From contig CAMAXZ010000001.1 in NCBI GenBank assembly GCA_945862325.1, forward strand, positions 62,001 to 126,000: a stretch of DNA of 64,000 nucleotides. Reading direction: 5' to 3'. Position numbers and translations under genes: made by a program. Below, in pieces: positions 1-8,162 of the stretch; the stretch's first letter is position 1, and the number at the start of each line of letters is the position of its first letter. Below the pieces are notes generated by a model. The model did not search any database. It saw nothing but the letters and a program-made list of their open reading frames with translations, and was not told where the DNA came from. This DNA comes from Klebsiella pneumoniae (lineage in GTDB: Bacteria > Myxococcota_A > UBA796 > SXON01).

Positions 1-882
1 GATGCCGTCGATGACGCTGCCCGAGTCGAGGGGGTCGGTGCCGGCCGTGATCTCGCCGCCGTCGGAGTAGCCGTCGCCGTCGGAGTCGGCGTCCCAGGGG
101 TCGGTGCCGCGCACCAGCTCGTCGGCGTCGGCGAGGGAGTCGCCGTCGGCGTCGGTGTCCGCGTAGTCGTAGCGGCCATCGCTGTCGGTGTCGCGCGGCT
201 CGGTGGTGGCGTCGCCGCCGGTGCCGCCTTCGTCGGCGTCGGCGATGCCGTCGTTGTCGGAGTCGGCGTCGAGGTAGTCGGCGAGGCCGTCCGCGTCGGT
301 GTCGACCGGCGCGTCGGAGAAGTCGGTGGTGCCGCCCTCGTAGCGGTCGGCGATGCCGTCGCCGTCGCTGTCGTCGTCGTTCATGTCCGCGACGCCGTCG
401 CCGTCGGAGTCCGTGCCGTCGCACGAGGAGATCTCGTAGGAGTCGGGGATGCCGTCGCCGTCGTTGTCGGTGTCGGCGTGATCGCCCACGCCGTCCCGGT
501 CGGTGTCCTTCGGCTCGCCGCTGTCCTGGCCGGCCTCGGCGCGGTCGCGCACGCAGTTGTTGTCGGAGTCGGTGTCGAGGTAGTCCGGCGTGCCGTCGTT
601 GTCGGAGTCGATCGGCAGCGTGTCGGGGTCGGCGTCGCCCGCCTCGAAGCGGTCCTTGATGGTGTCGCCGTCGGAGTCCTTGTCCTCGAAGTTCGCCTTG
701 CCGTCGCCGTCGTCGTCGGCTTCGCCTTCGTGGATGTCGATGATCGTGTCTTCGTCCGCGTCGGGCTGAGCGACGTCGACGGTGTCGTCCTCCGGGTCGG
801 CTCCCGAGTCCGAGTCGTCCTTGTCGGACGGCGTGGCGCACGCTCCGACGGAGAGGAGGAAGAGGGGGAAGAGCAGTCGCAT
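1..882 (-). CDS. Calcium-binding repeat lipoprotein, thrombospondin type 3-like (partial)
   Basis: The gene runs off the left edge of the window; 294 residues are visible from an ATG at 882. The N-terminus is a lipoprotein signal: a hydrophobic stretch, then VGAC with Cys15 as the likely lipid-modified residue. After an acidic linker the rest is a chain of Asp-rich units such as DSDGDG, DTDNDG and DADSDNDG, about a dozen in the visible part. Such units are known from thrombospondin type 3 repeats, where the Asp side chains bind calcium. Only two cysteines lie outside the lipobox. It is probably anchored in the outer membrane or exposed on the surface. The role is unknown, and the C-terminus, where a sorting or adhesion domain could lie, is not visible. 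Confidence 0.85.
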   Translation of the reverse strand, partial: MRLLFPLFLLSVGACATPSDKDDSDSGADPEDDTVDVAQPDADEDTIIDIHEGEADDDGDGKANFEDKDSDGDTIKDRFEAGDADPDTLPIDSDNDGTPDYLDTDSDNNCVRDRAEAGQDSGEPKDTDRDGVGDHADTDNDGDGIPDSYEISSCDGTDSDGDGVADMNDDDSDGDGIADRYEGGTTDFSDAPVDTDADGLADYLDADSDNDGIADADEGGTGGDATTEPRDTDSDGRYDYADTDADGDSLADADELVRGTDPWDADSDGDGYSDGGEITAGTDPLDSGSVIDGI

Positions 883-947
883 CTTGGGTACCCGTGGACT
901 GATGGAGGATAGACCGATTGTGGCGCCTTTGCCAAGGGGGAGTGTCG

Positions 948-1535
948 ATGGAGTACCGCCGGCCGGACACGTGGACGCGAAAAGCGAGGTCCGAGGGGTA
1001 TGCTGCACGAAGCGTCTACAAGCTCCAAGAGATCGACCGTCGGCATCGCGTGCTCCCCCGCGCCGGCGCCGCGGCGGTCGACCTGGGCTGCTACCCGGGC
1101 AGCTGGAGCCAGTGGCTGCTCGAACAGGGGCTGCGTGTGGTCGGCGTCGACCTCACCGCGCCGGCGCTCACCGGCGGGGTGTGGATCGCGCGGTCGGTGT
1201 ACGAAGTCGAGCCCGCGGAGATCCTCGACGCGCTCGGCGGGCCGGCGGACCTCGTGGTGTCCGACATGGCGCCGAACACGACGGGGAACCGCCTCGGCGA
1301 CCACGTGCGGCAGATCGAGCTCGCGGATCGCGCGGTCGCCCTCGCCGCCGCGTGCCTACAGCCCGGCGGCGCCTTCGTGTGCAAGGTGTTCGACGGCGAG
1401 GACGCACCCGCGTTCGTCGGGCGCGTGCGCGCGGTGTTCCGCGACGTGAAGCGGCTCAAGCCGGACGCGACGCGCGACCGCAGCGTGGAGTTCTTCCTGG
1501 TGGCGAGGGGGCTGACGGCGCCGCGGCCGGGATAG
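948..1535 (+). CDS. rlmE: 23S rRNA 2'-O-ribose methyltransferase RlmE (FtsJ family)
   Basis: A 195-residue SAM-dependent methyltransferase of the FtsJ/RlmE family, which in E. coli methylates U2552 of 23S rRNA. The family's K-D-K-E catalytic tetrad can be followed: Lys in VYKLQEID near the N-terminus, Asp in VVSDMAPNTTG, Lys in VCKVFDG and Glu in SVEFFLVARG. The SAM-binding glycine motif is DLGCYPGSWSQWL. The ATG at 948 is chosen because an AAGGGGG ribosome-binding site lies 7-13 bases upstream and the protein then begins at the usual family position; an in-frame TTG at 918 would add ten unrelated residues. It is divergent from the repeat lipoprotein and convergent with pepA. Confidence 0.9.
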   Translation: MEYRRPDTWTRKARSEGYAARSVYKLQEIDRRHRVLPRAGAAAVDLGCYPGSWSQWLLEQGLRVVGVDLTAPALTGGVWIARSVYEVEPAEILDALGGPADLVVSDMAPNTTGNRLGDHVRQIELADRAVALAAACLQPGGAFVCKVFDGEDAPAFVGRVRAVFRDVKRLKPDATRDRSVEFFLVARGLTAPRPG

Positions 1536-1578
1536 GTCTCGGTCGCCGATCGTGCGGATGGAACCTCGTTCGCGGCGC

Positions 1579-3030
1579 TCAGGCGCCCCAGCCCTCGATC
1601 CAACGCGCCAGGGTGCGCACCATCGTGCCGGTGCCGCCGGCCGCGTAGTGCATCAGGGTGCTGTCGAGGAAGGCCGGGCCCGCGATGTCGACGTGCGCCC
1701 ACTTCTCGACAGTGACGAAGTCGCTCAGGAACAGCGCCGCGGTGATGCTGCCGCCCGCGCGTCCGCCCACGTTCTTGAGATCGCCCCACTCCGCCTTGAG
1801 CTTGTCGCGGTAGAGGTCGGGGAGCGGCATGCGCCACACGCCCTCGCCGGCGTCGGTGGCCGCGCCGCTGAGCCCGGCGGCGAGCTCGTCGGAGCGGGTG
1901 TACACGGCGGAGTACCAGTCGCCGAGGGCGATGACCGCGGCGCCGGTGAGCGTGGCGAGGTCGACCACGGCGTCCGGACGGAGCTCGGAGACGTAGGAGA
2001 GGCAGTCCGCGAGGACGAGGCGGCCCTCGGCGTCGGTGTTGTGGATCTCGACGCGCTTGCCGTTGTACATCTTGAGGATGTCGCCAAGCTTGTAGCTGTC
2101 CCCGCTCGGCATGTTCTCGACGGCGCCGAACACCGCGGTGACCTTGACCTGCGGCTGGAGCGCCGCGACCGCCTTCATGGCGCCGATGACCGCCGCCGCG
2201 CCGGCCATGTCGCAGCGCATGGTCAGCATGCCGTCGGACGGCTTGAGCGACAGGCCGCCGGAGTCGAACGTGACGCCCTTGCCGACGAGGGCGAGGTGGC
2301 CCTTTGGGGCGCCGGCCGGCGTGTACGTCATGTGGACGAGGCGCGGCTTGCGCGTGCTGCCCTGGCCCACGGCGGTGATGCCGCCCATGCCGCGGTCGCG
2401 GATCGCGACCTCGTCGAGGACGGTGACGTCCACGCGGTCGCCCGCGAGATCCTGCGCGATCTGCGCGAGCGTCTCGGGGTAGATCTCCGCCGCGGGCTCG
2501 TTGACGAGGTCGCGGGCGAGGGCCTGGCCGCCGATGAGCGCCTCGGCGCGGGCGATGGCGTCGGCGTCTTCGGCGATGCCCACGAAGGTGAAGGACTCGG
2601 CCGCGGCCTTGCGGGAGGTCTCGGACTTGTACTTGTCGAAGCGGTAGTTGCCCTCGGCGAAGGCTTCGGCCATCGCGCGCACGTCGCGGCCGGTGACGGT
2701 CACCGCGGGGGCGGCGAAGCTGACGTTGCGGGCGCCGCGAGCGCGGGCCTGAAACCCCGCGAGGCCGGCCGCGGCGCGGAGGTCGTTCGGGGTGGCGCCG
2801 CCGAGACCGACGAGCAGGACGCGGGGGGCGGCGGCGTTGCCGTACGTGGGCGCCGAGAGCGAAGACCCTGCCTTGCCCGTGAAGTCTTCGTCGCGCGCGA
2901 GCGCCTCGAGGCGGGGAGCGAACTCACCGAAGCCCGCGAGCGCCGCCGGAAGGCCGTTGAGCGCGACGCCCACGACGAGCACGTCGGTGGTCCGCGAGGC
3001 GAGGGAGTCCGAGGCGAAGGCGAACCGCAT
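1579..3030 (-). CDS. pepA: Leucyl aminopeptidase (M17 family)
   Basis: A 483-residue cytosolic aminopeptidase of family M17, normally a hexamer with two metal ions per active site, which removes N-terminal residues from peptides. The signature NTDAEGRL is present and supplies metal-binding Asp and Glu and the catalytic Arg. The motif VGKGVTFDSGGLSLKP supplies the catalytic Lys and metal-binding Asp. The N-terminal third is the more variable macro-like domain. The ATG at 3030 lies one base after the stop codon of the upstream pseudokinase gene, so the two are almost certainly one transcript, probably from the promoter near 5312-5339. Confidence 0.93.
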   Translation of the reverse strand: MRFAFASDSLASRTTDVLVVGVALNGLPAALAGFGEFAPRLEALARDEDFTGKAGSSLSAPTYGNAAAPRVLLVGLGGATPNDLRAAAGLAGFQARARGARNVSFAAPAVTVTGRDVRAMAEAFAEGNYRFDKYKSETSRKAAAESFTFVGIAEDADAIARAEALIGGQALARDLVNEPAAEIYPETLAQIAQDLAGDRVDVTVLDEVAIRDRGMGGITAVGQGSTRKPRLVHMTYTPAGAPKGHLALVGKGVTFDSGGLSLKPSDGMLTMRCDMAGAAAVIGAMKAVAALQPQVKVTAVFGAVENMPSGDSYKLGDILKMYNGKRVEIHNTDAEGRLVLADCLSYVSELRPDAVVDLATLTGAAVIALGDWYSAVYTRSDELAAGLSGAATDAGEGVWRMPLPDLYRDKLKAEWGDLKNVGGRAGGSITAALFLSDFVTVEKWAHVDIAGPAFLDSTLMHYAAGGTGTMVRTLARWIEGWGA

Positions 3031-3031
3031 G

Positions 3032-5266
3032 TCAACCGCTCCGTTGTGCGAGGAAGACGAGGAGTAGCACGGCGATGACGGCGCCGAGGCCGGCCATGAC
3101 GGCGATGTAGGGGTCGGTGCGCAGCTGCTCGAGCAGGCGCGTCAGCACGCCCGGCCCTTCGTCGACCTCCTCGTCGTCCGGCGGCGGGCCGTCGTCCACG
3201 TCGAGGTCGCGGCCGCGCGGGCCTCCGGGGAGGGGCTCGTGGGACCAGTCGCGCGCCGTGAAGGCGGGCTCCGGCGGTGGCGGCGGCGGCGTGGGCGGCG
3301 TCGCGACGGCGCGCGGAGCGGCCGGTGGGAGCTGCGGCGTGGGCAGCACCGGCGGGACGCGGTCCGACTCGCGCGCGGGGGGCGCGGGGACCGGGGCGAG
3401 CACCGGCCGGGGCGCGGCCGGAACCGGGGCGCCGAACGGGCGGGTGAGGCGGTGCGCGTCGGCGGGGGGCGCCGGGCGCGAGATCTCCGGCCGCGGGGGT
3501 TCTGCCCGGAGAGGCTCCGCCGATGACTGGATGCGGGGCTCGATGCGGGGCTCGACGCGGGGCTCGATGCGGGGCTCGACCCGGGGCGGCCGCGGCGCGT
3601 CGGCCGGCGGAGCGGCGGGGTCCGGGCGGATCGGCGCGGGGGTGCGCAGGAAGCCTTGGCCGCCGGTCGGGGTGAGCGGCGGCAGGGTGGTGGTGGGCGC
3701 GGCCGCGCTCGCGTCCGCGAGTCGCACCACGGCCGCGTCGGTGGGCGCGGCGGGGCCGAGGTTCAGGGCTGGCGCCGGGCGCTCGGGGTACGGCACGGCG
3801 GTCGGCGACGCGCCGAAGGGGCCGTCGTCCGGATCAGCCTGCACGACGGCGAGGCGAGGCGGCGTCGCGGGAGGGGGGGTCGCGTCTTCTTCGACGTCGA
3901 CGAGGGCGAGCGCGGGCGCCGGTTCCCGCAGGGCGAGGGCCGCCGGAGCGGCGGTCTCGGGCTTCGGCACCCAGCCGGGCGCGGCGCGCACCGTGAGCTC
4001 GGCCTCGGTGGTGATCGGCGGCTGCCCCGAGTCTCGGATCGCGAAGGCGACCCGCGCGCGGTACCGCCCGGGCGGGAGCGCGCCGAGACGGAACGCGAAG
4101 CGGTGGCGCCCCGAAGGGTGCTTGTCGACGGTGTAGCCGAGGTCGACGTCCTTCAGCCGGACGTCGCGATCGAGGTCGAACAGCGCGATGCCGACGCCGA
4201 TCTCCTCTTGCCCGTCCACCGAGACGTTCGTGCCGACGTTGCACGAGAAGGCGACCGCCTCGTCCGTCTGGAACCACGGACGGACCGCCGTACGATCGAG
4301 GAGGATCTTGCCGATCGAGTCGACGCGCGGCCGAATGAGCGCGCCCGCTTCCTCGAGGCGGCCCTGGAGCTCGTCGGTGCGAGGGAACCGATACGGCGGC
4401 GACGGCGCGGGCTCGCGCGAGAGAGCGCGGGCGAGCAGGATCGCCACGCGGTCGGCGAGTCGCCCGTGGAAGCGGGGATTGCTGTCTTCGGACTTCAGGC
4501 GTTCGAGCAGCCGGTCCTTCACCGCAACCTGGAGGCTCTTGTCGAGGCCGCCGCGCGGCCAGCCGCCGTGCTGGTCCGCGTGGTGGTCTTCCGGCGCGCC
4601 CGCGACGCGCCACAGCATCATGGCGAGGGCGTAGGTGTCGCACACCGGGGTGATCACGGCCTCGCCGGGCGCGTCGGTCACTTCGGGCGGGAGGTACGGG
4701 TGCCCACCGGCGGCGGCGACGAGGCGGGGGAGCGCGCGCCGCACCGCGGGGGTCGACACGTCGGCGAGCACGACGTCGCCCCGCTCGTTGAACAGGATGT
4801 CGGACGGCCGGAGCGCGCCGTGTACGCCGGAGGCCGCGAGCCCGGTGGGAACGGCCGATCCGAGCTGCGCGAGCGCCCTGCACACGGCGACGAGCACATC
4901 GACCGCGTCGGCCACGGGCATGCCTTCGGTCAGGCGACGCTCGAGCGACGTGACGTATCGGGGGATGACGAACGCCGGCAGCCCGTCGTGCAGGGTCAAC
5001 CGCTCGACGAGGCGCGGGAGCACCGCGCCGCCCGCCTGTTCGTACACGCGGGCTTGCTCGAGGGTGGCCTCGCGGCAAACGGCGTAGATCGACTCCGGAG
5101 GCTCGGTCCGGAAGTCTCCGGGGCCGAGCGGGCACTTGAGCACGTGCCACCCGTCGTCGCCCTCGCGCCGCACCAGCCAGCTGCGGCCCCACAGGCCACG
5201 CCCGAGGAGCTGGCCGATCTGCCAGCTCCGACCTTGGCCGTCTCGGACGGTGTCGCCGGTCTTCAT
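3032..5266 (-). CDS. Membrane-anchored Ser/Thr pseudokinase
   Basis: A 744-residue protein with an N-terminal kinase-like fold, a beta-rich middle (about 300-430), a long Pro-rich linker and a single C-terminal membrane helix (about 718-740), a layout usual for bacterial Hanks-type kinases. The Gly loop (LGRGLWG) and the beta-3 lysine (VLK, Lys44) are kept. The HRD motif of the catalytic loop reads HGA at 149-151, so the catalytic Asp is Ala151, and DFG reads DVS at 169-171. Known active kinases need that Asp, so a binding or scaffold role is inferred. The linker holds a 12-base tandem repeat giving Arg-Val/Ile-Glu-Pro units. It is cotranscribed with pepA. Confidence 0.85.
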   Translation of the reverse strand: MKTGDTVRDGQGRSWQIGQLLGRGLWGRSWLVRREGDDGWHVLKCPLGPGDFRTEPPESIYAVCREATLEQARVYEQAGGAVLPRLVERLTLHDGLPAFVIPRYVTSLERRLTEGMPVADAVDVLVAVCRALAQLGSAVPTGLAASGVHGALRPSDILFNERGDVVLADVSTPAVRRALPRLVAAAGGHPYLPPEVTDAPGEAVITPVCDTYALAMMLWRVAGAPEDHHADQHGGWPRGGLDKSLQVAVKDRLLERLKSEDSNPRFHGRLADRVAILLARALSREPAPSPPYRFPRTDELQGRLEEAGALIRPRVDSIGKILLDRTAVRPWFQTDEAVAFSCNVGTNVSVDGQEEIGVGIALFDLDRDVRLKDVDLGYTVDKHPSGRHRFAFRLGALPPGRYRARVAFAIRDSGQPPITTEAELTVRAAPGWVPKPETAAPAALALREPAPALALVDVEEDATPPPATPPRLAVVQADPDDGPFGASPTAVPYPERPAPALNLGPAAPTDAAVVRLADASAAAPTTTLPPLTPTGGQGFLRTPAPIRPDPAAPPADAPRPPRVEPRIEPRVEPRIEPRIQSSAEPLRAEPPRPEISRPAPPADAHRLTRPFGAPVPAAPRPVLAPVPAPPARESDRVPPVLPTPQLPPAAPRAVATPPTPPPPPPEPAFTARDWSHEPLPGGPRGRDLDVDDGPPPDDEEVDEGPGVLTRLLEQLRTDPYIAVMAGLGAVIAVLLLVFLAQRSG
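3530..3589. repeat. 12-bp tandem repeat within the pseudokinase gene
   Basis: Five head-to-tail copies of a 12-base unit (gatgcggggctc, with gacgcg and gacccg variants at the second base of the unit) lie at 3530-3541, 3542-3553, 3554-3565, 3566-3577 and 3578-3589. Because 12 is a multiple of three, changes in copy number keep the frame; on the coding (minus) strand the array encodes repeated Arg-Val/Ile-Glu-Pro in the Pro-rich linker. It looks like a slippage-prone spacer of variable length. Confidence 0.85.
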
Positions 5267-5311
5267 GTGTGGGTGGGGGCCCGGGGAGGGGAGTGAGGGG
5301 GGAACACGGAG

Positions 5312-5339
5312 GTTATCGAGCGCGACCGGGACGTGCCAA
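5312..5339 (-). promoter_or_regulatory. Putative sigma-70 promoter for the pseudokinase-pepA operon
   Basis: On the minus strand TTGGCA (5339-5334) is followed after 16 bases by GATAAC (5317-5312), close to the -35 and -10 consensus in an otherwise GC-rich spacer. Transcription would start near 5305, giving a leader of about 40 bases before the ATG at 5266. Motif match only. Confidence 0.45.
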
Positions 5340-5394
5340 CACGCGGGCGACCGTGACGCAAGGGTTGTGGCGGCCGGACGGAATACACGCGCGA

Positions 5395-6999
5395 ATGTCG
5401 TTTCCGGACGCCGGCAACGGGCCCTACCGAATCCTCCGCGGCTTCAACCCGCGGCCCCGCGTGGCGTGGGAGCGCGCGTGCGCGGACCCGGCCGGCGCGC
5501 AGCACGACCGCCTGACGGCGATCCTCGCCGACACGCACGCGAGCGCGTTCGGCCGCGCGCACGATCTCCGTCCCGGCATGACCTTGAACGACCTTCGCGC
5601 CGCGGTGCCGATCCGCACGCACGCCGAGCTGCTGCCGTGGCTCGACCGCGTCGCGGCCGGCGATCGCGACGTGCTCACGACCACGCCGGTGCGGATGTTG
5701 CTCGAGACGAGCGGCACGACCGGGCGTCCGAAGTGGATCCCGGTCACCGACGCCTGGGCCCGGACCGTGGCCGACGCGCAGCTGCTCTGGGTGCTCGGCT
5801 TGTTGCGGGACGACGAGGCCCTCGCCGGAGGCAAGGCCCTCTCGATCGTGAGCGCGGCGGTGCACGGCACGTCGCCCGGGGGGCTCCCGATCGGCAGCAA
5901 CACCGGGCGCATGTTCCTCGCGCAGCCGTTCTGGGTGCGTTGGCGGGCGCCGGTGCCCTACGCGGCCTACGCCGAGCCGGACCCCGAGCTGCGCGCCTAC
6001 GCGGTGCTGCGGCACGCGCTCACGCAGCCGGTTCGGAGCTGGACCACGGCGAACGCCTCGACCCTCCTGCTCTACTGCCGCCGGATGCGGCTCTGGTGGG
6101 ACGACCTGCGCGCCGACTGCGCCGACGGCACCTTCCGGCGGGGGCCGGCGGCCGACCTCGCCGCGCCGCACCGCGCGCGCCTCCTTCGCGGGGCGCGCCG
6201 TGGCCGGCTCCCGGACGACCCGCGCCCCGCGAAGGTGTGGGATCTGCGGCGCGTGTGCTGTTGGACCGGAGGGAGCGCCCCGTTCTTCCTCGGTCGGCTC
6301 CCCGACGCCCTCGGCGCCGACGTGCCGCTTCGCGAGGCCGGGATCACCGCGTCGGAGGGCTTCTTCGCCGTGCCCGTCGACGACGGCCCGCCGGTGGCGC
6401 ACCTCGCCGGGCACGTGCTCGAGCTGGTGGACGACGCGGGGACCGCGCGCGCCGCGCACGAGGTCGAGGTGGGCGAGGTCCTGCGCCTCGTCATCACGAC
6501 CGAGGCCGGGCTGCTGCGATACGATCTCGGCGACCTGGTGCGCGTGGAGGGGTTCATGGGGGGCGCGCCGCGGCTGTCGTTCCTGCGAAAGGTGGGGAAC
6601 CTCATCAACGCCACCGGCGAGAAGGTGACGGAGACCCAGCTCATCGGCGCGGCGAGCGTCGTGTTCGGAGGCGCGCTCGGCCTGTCGGTGTCGCTAGCGT
6701 GGGGCGACGTGCCGCACCTCCGCGTGGCGGTGGAGCCCGCAGCCGACGGGACGCCGATCGACGCGCCGGGCGCGGCGTCCACCTTCGATCACGCGCTTCG
6801 CGAGCAGAACGTCGAATACGACGCGAAGCGCGCTTCCGGCCGCCTCGGTGTGCCGACCGTGGTCGCGGTACCCGACGGCACCTTCGCGGCGTGGCGCGCC
6901 GCGCGCGTCCGTGCCGGCGCGCCGGACGCCCAGGTGAAGGACCCCGTGGTCCTCGATCCCGACCGATGGGACCGCCTCGTCGCCCGGAGCGACGGATGA
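5395..6999 (+). CDS. GH3-family acyl-adenylating enzyme (acyl-amido synthetase-like)
   Basis: A 534-residue member of the GH3 family, a branch of the ANL adenylating enzymes best known from plants, where they join acids such as auxin or jasmonate to amino acids. The ATP-binding loop is TSGTTGRPKWIP, and the acyl-adenylate motif GITASEGFFAVP and the hinge region YDLGDLVRVEGF are visible. The ATG at 5395 is preferred because upstream in-frame codons give a low-complexity extension. The stop overlaps the start of the glycosyltransferase gene (ATGA at 6996-6999), so the products probably serve one pathway. The substrate cannot be read from sequence; bacterial homologues are mostly uncharacterised. 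Confidence 0.85.
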   Translation: MSFPDAGNGPYRILRGFNPRPRVAWERACADPAGAQHDRLTAILADTHASAFGRAHDLRPGMTLNDLRAAVPIRTHAELLPWLDRVAAGDRDVLTTTPVRMLLETSGTTGRPKWIPVTDAWARTVADAQLLWVLGLLRDDEALAGGKALSIVSAAVHGTSPGGLPIGSNTGRMFLAQPFWVRWRAPVPYAAYAEPDPELRAYAVLRHALTQPVRSWTTANASTLLLYCRRMRLWWDDLRADCADGTFRRGPAADLAAPHRARLLRGARRGRLPDDPRPAKVWDLRRVCCWTGGSAPFFLGRLPDALGADVPLREAGITASEGFFAVPVDDGPPVAHLAGHVLELVDDAGTARAAHEVEVGEVLRLVITTEAGLLRYDLGDLVRVEGFMGGAPRLSFLRKVGNLINATGEKVTETQLIGAASVVFGGALGLSVSLAWGDVPHLRVAVEPAADGTPIDAPGAASTFDHALREQNVEYDAKRASGRLGVPTVVAVPDGTFAAWRAARVRAGAPDAQVKDPVVLDPDRWDRLVARSDG

Positions 7000-8162
7000 T
7001 CGCGACCCACCTCGCGGGCGTCGGGATCCTGCTGTTCTGGCTGGGCGTCGCCGCGCGGGTCCGAAAGGGGCGCGCGGAGGATCGATGGCGCCTCGGGCCG
7101 GACGCCCCCGTGGCCGCCGTCCTGCCGCGGCTGACCGTGGTCGTGCCGGCGCGAGACGAGGCGCGGGTCATCGCCGACTGTGTGGCCGCGCTGCGGGCGA
7201 GCGATCACCCCGACTTCGAGGTGCTCGTCTTCGACGACGGCTCGACGGACGGCACGGCCGAGCTCGCGCGTGCGTCCGGGGCCGAGGTGATCGTCGGCGC
7301 GGACGCGCCGCTCCCCGACGGCTGGAAGGGCAAGCCGTGGGCGTTGCAGCGCGCCACGCGGGGCCTCGCCGCCGAGTGGCTCCTGTTCGTCGACGCCGAC
7401 GTGCGCGTGCATCCGCACGCGCTGTCGCGCGCGCACACCCGCGCGATCGAGGCCGAGGCGGACCTCCTGAGCGGGTTTGGGCACCTGCTCATGGTCAGCT
7501 TCTGGGAGAAGGTGATCCAGCCGTCGGTGGGCGGGCTCATCATCGCCGGCAACGACCTCGACGGCGCCAACAACCCGGTCGCCCGGGACAAGGTCATCGC
7601 GAACGGGCAGTTCATCCTCGTTCGGCGCGCGGCGTACGAGGACGTCGGGGGCCACGGCGCGGTGCGGGCCGACATCCTCGACGACGTGGGGCTCGCCCGC
7701 GCCTTCCACGACCGCGGTCACCGCGTGCGCGTCTACTTCATGCGCGAGCTGTTCGCGTGCCGCATGTACACGAACCTCCGCGAGCTCTGGGACGGCTGGA
7801 CCAAGAACCTCTACGCGGGGCTCGGGTATCGGCGGCGCCGCGTGGTGATCGTGGCGTCGTTCGTCGCGTACTGGTTCCTCGGCCCGGTGACCATGCTCGC
7901 CCTCGGCGCGGCCCTCGGCTCGCCCGAGCTGCTCGGGTGGGGCGTCGCGCTGCTCGCGCTCTCCCAGGCGGTGCGGCACTGGCTCGATCGGGTGTTCGGC
8001 CAGGACCCGTGGTTCGGGCTCCTCCAGCCGCTCGGGGCGGCGATGCTCGTCGCCCTGCTCGTCGGCTCCATGTTGCGCTCCCGAGGCGGGACGGTGGTGT
8101 GGAAAGGGCGGACCTACGCCGCTCGGCCCGAAGACGCGCGTCCGCCGGAGGCCGCGGCGTGA
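6996..8162 (+). CDS. Family 2 glycosyltransferase, membrane-bound
   Basis: A 388-residue GT2 enzyme. It has a short N-terminal membrane segment, then the GT-A fold: VVVPARDE at the start, VFDDGSTDG, the metal-binding FVDADVRVHP motif, an acceptor-loop region near ILDDVGLARAF, and two or three C-terminal membrane helices. The RMYTNLRELWDGWTKNLYAG stretch resembles family members that glycosylate lipids such as carotenoids or hopanoids. It is translationally coupled to the GH3-like gene before it and to the membrane protein after it (GTGA overlap at 8159-8162). Substrate unknown; a lipid or lipid-linked acceptor is inferred. Confidence 0.85.
   Translation: MIATHLAGVGILLFWLGVAARVRKGRAEDRWRLGPDAPVAAVLPRLTVVVPARDEARVIADCVAALRASDHPDFEVLVFDDGSTDGTAELARASGAEVIVGADAPLPDGWKGKPWALQRATRGLAAEWLLFVDADVRVHPHALSRAHTRAIEAEADLLSGFGHLLMVSFWEKVIQPSVGGLIIAGNDLDGANNPVARDKVIANGQFILVRRAAYEDVGGHGAVRADILDDVGLARAFHDRGHRVRVYFMRELFACRMYTNLRELWDGWTKNLYAGLGYRRRRVVIVASFVAYWFLGPVTMLALGAALGSPELLGWGVALLALSQAVRHWLDRVFGQDPWFGLLQPLGAAMLVALLVGSMLRSRGGTVVWKGRTYAARPEDARPPEAAA

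Noticed and set aside
3530..3589. 12-bp direct repeats as a possible CRISPR array
   Set aside because: Units are adjacent without spacers and keep the reading frame of the pseudokinase linker.
5136..8162. A 1008-codon plus-strand frame that includes the glycosyltransferase
   Set aside because: Only the part from 6996 is protein-like; the upstream 620 codons are Arg-rich shadow of the kinase and GH3-like genes.
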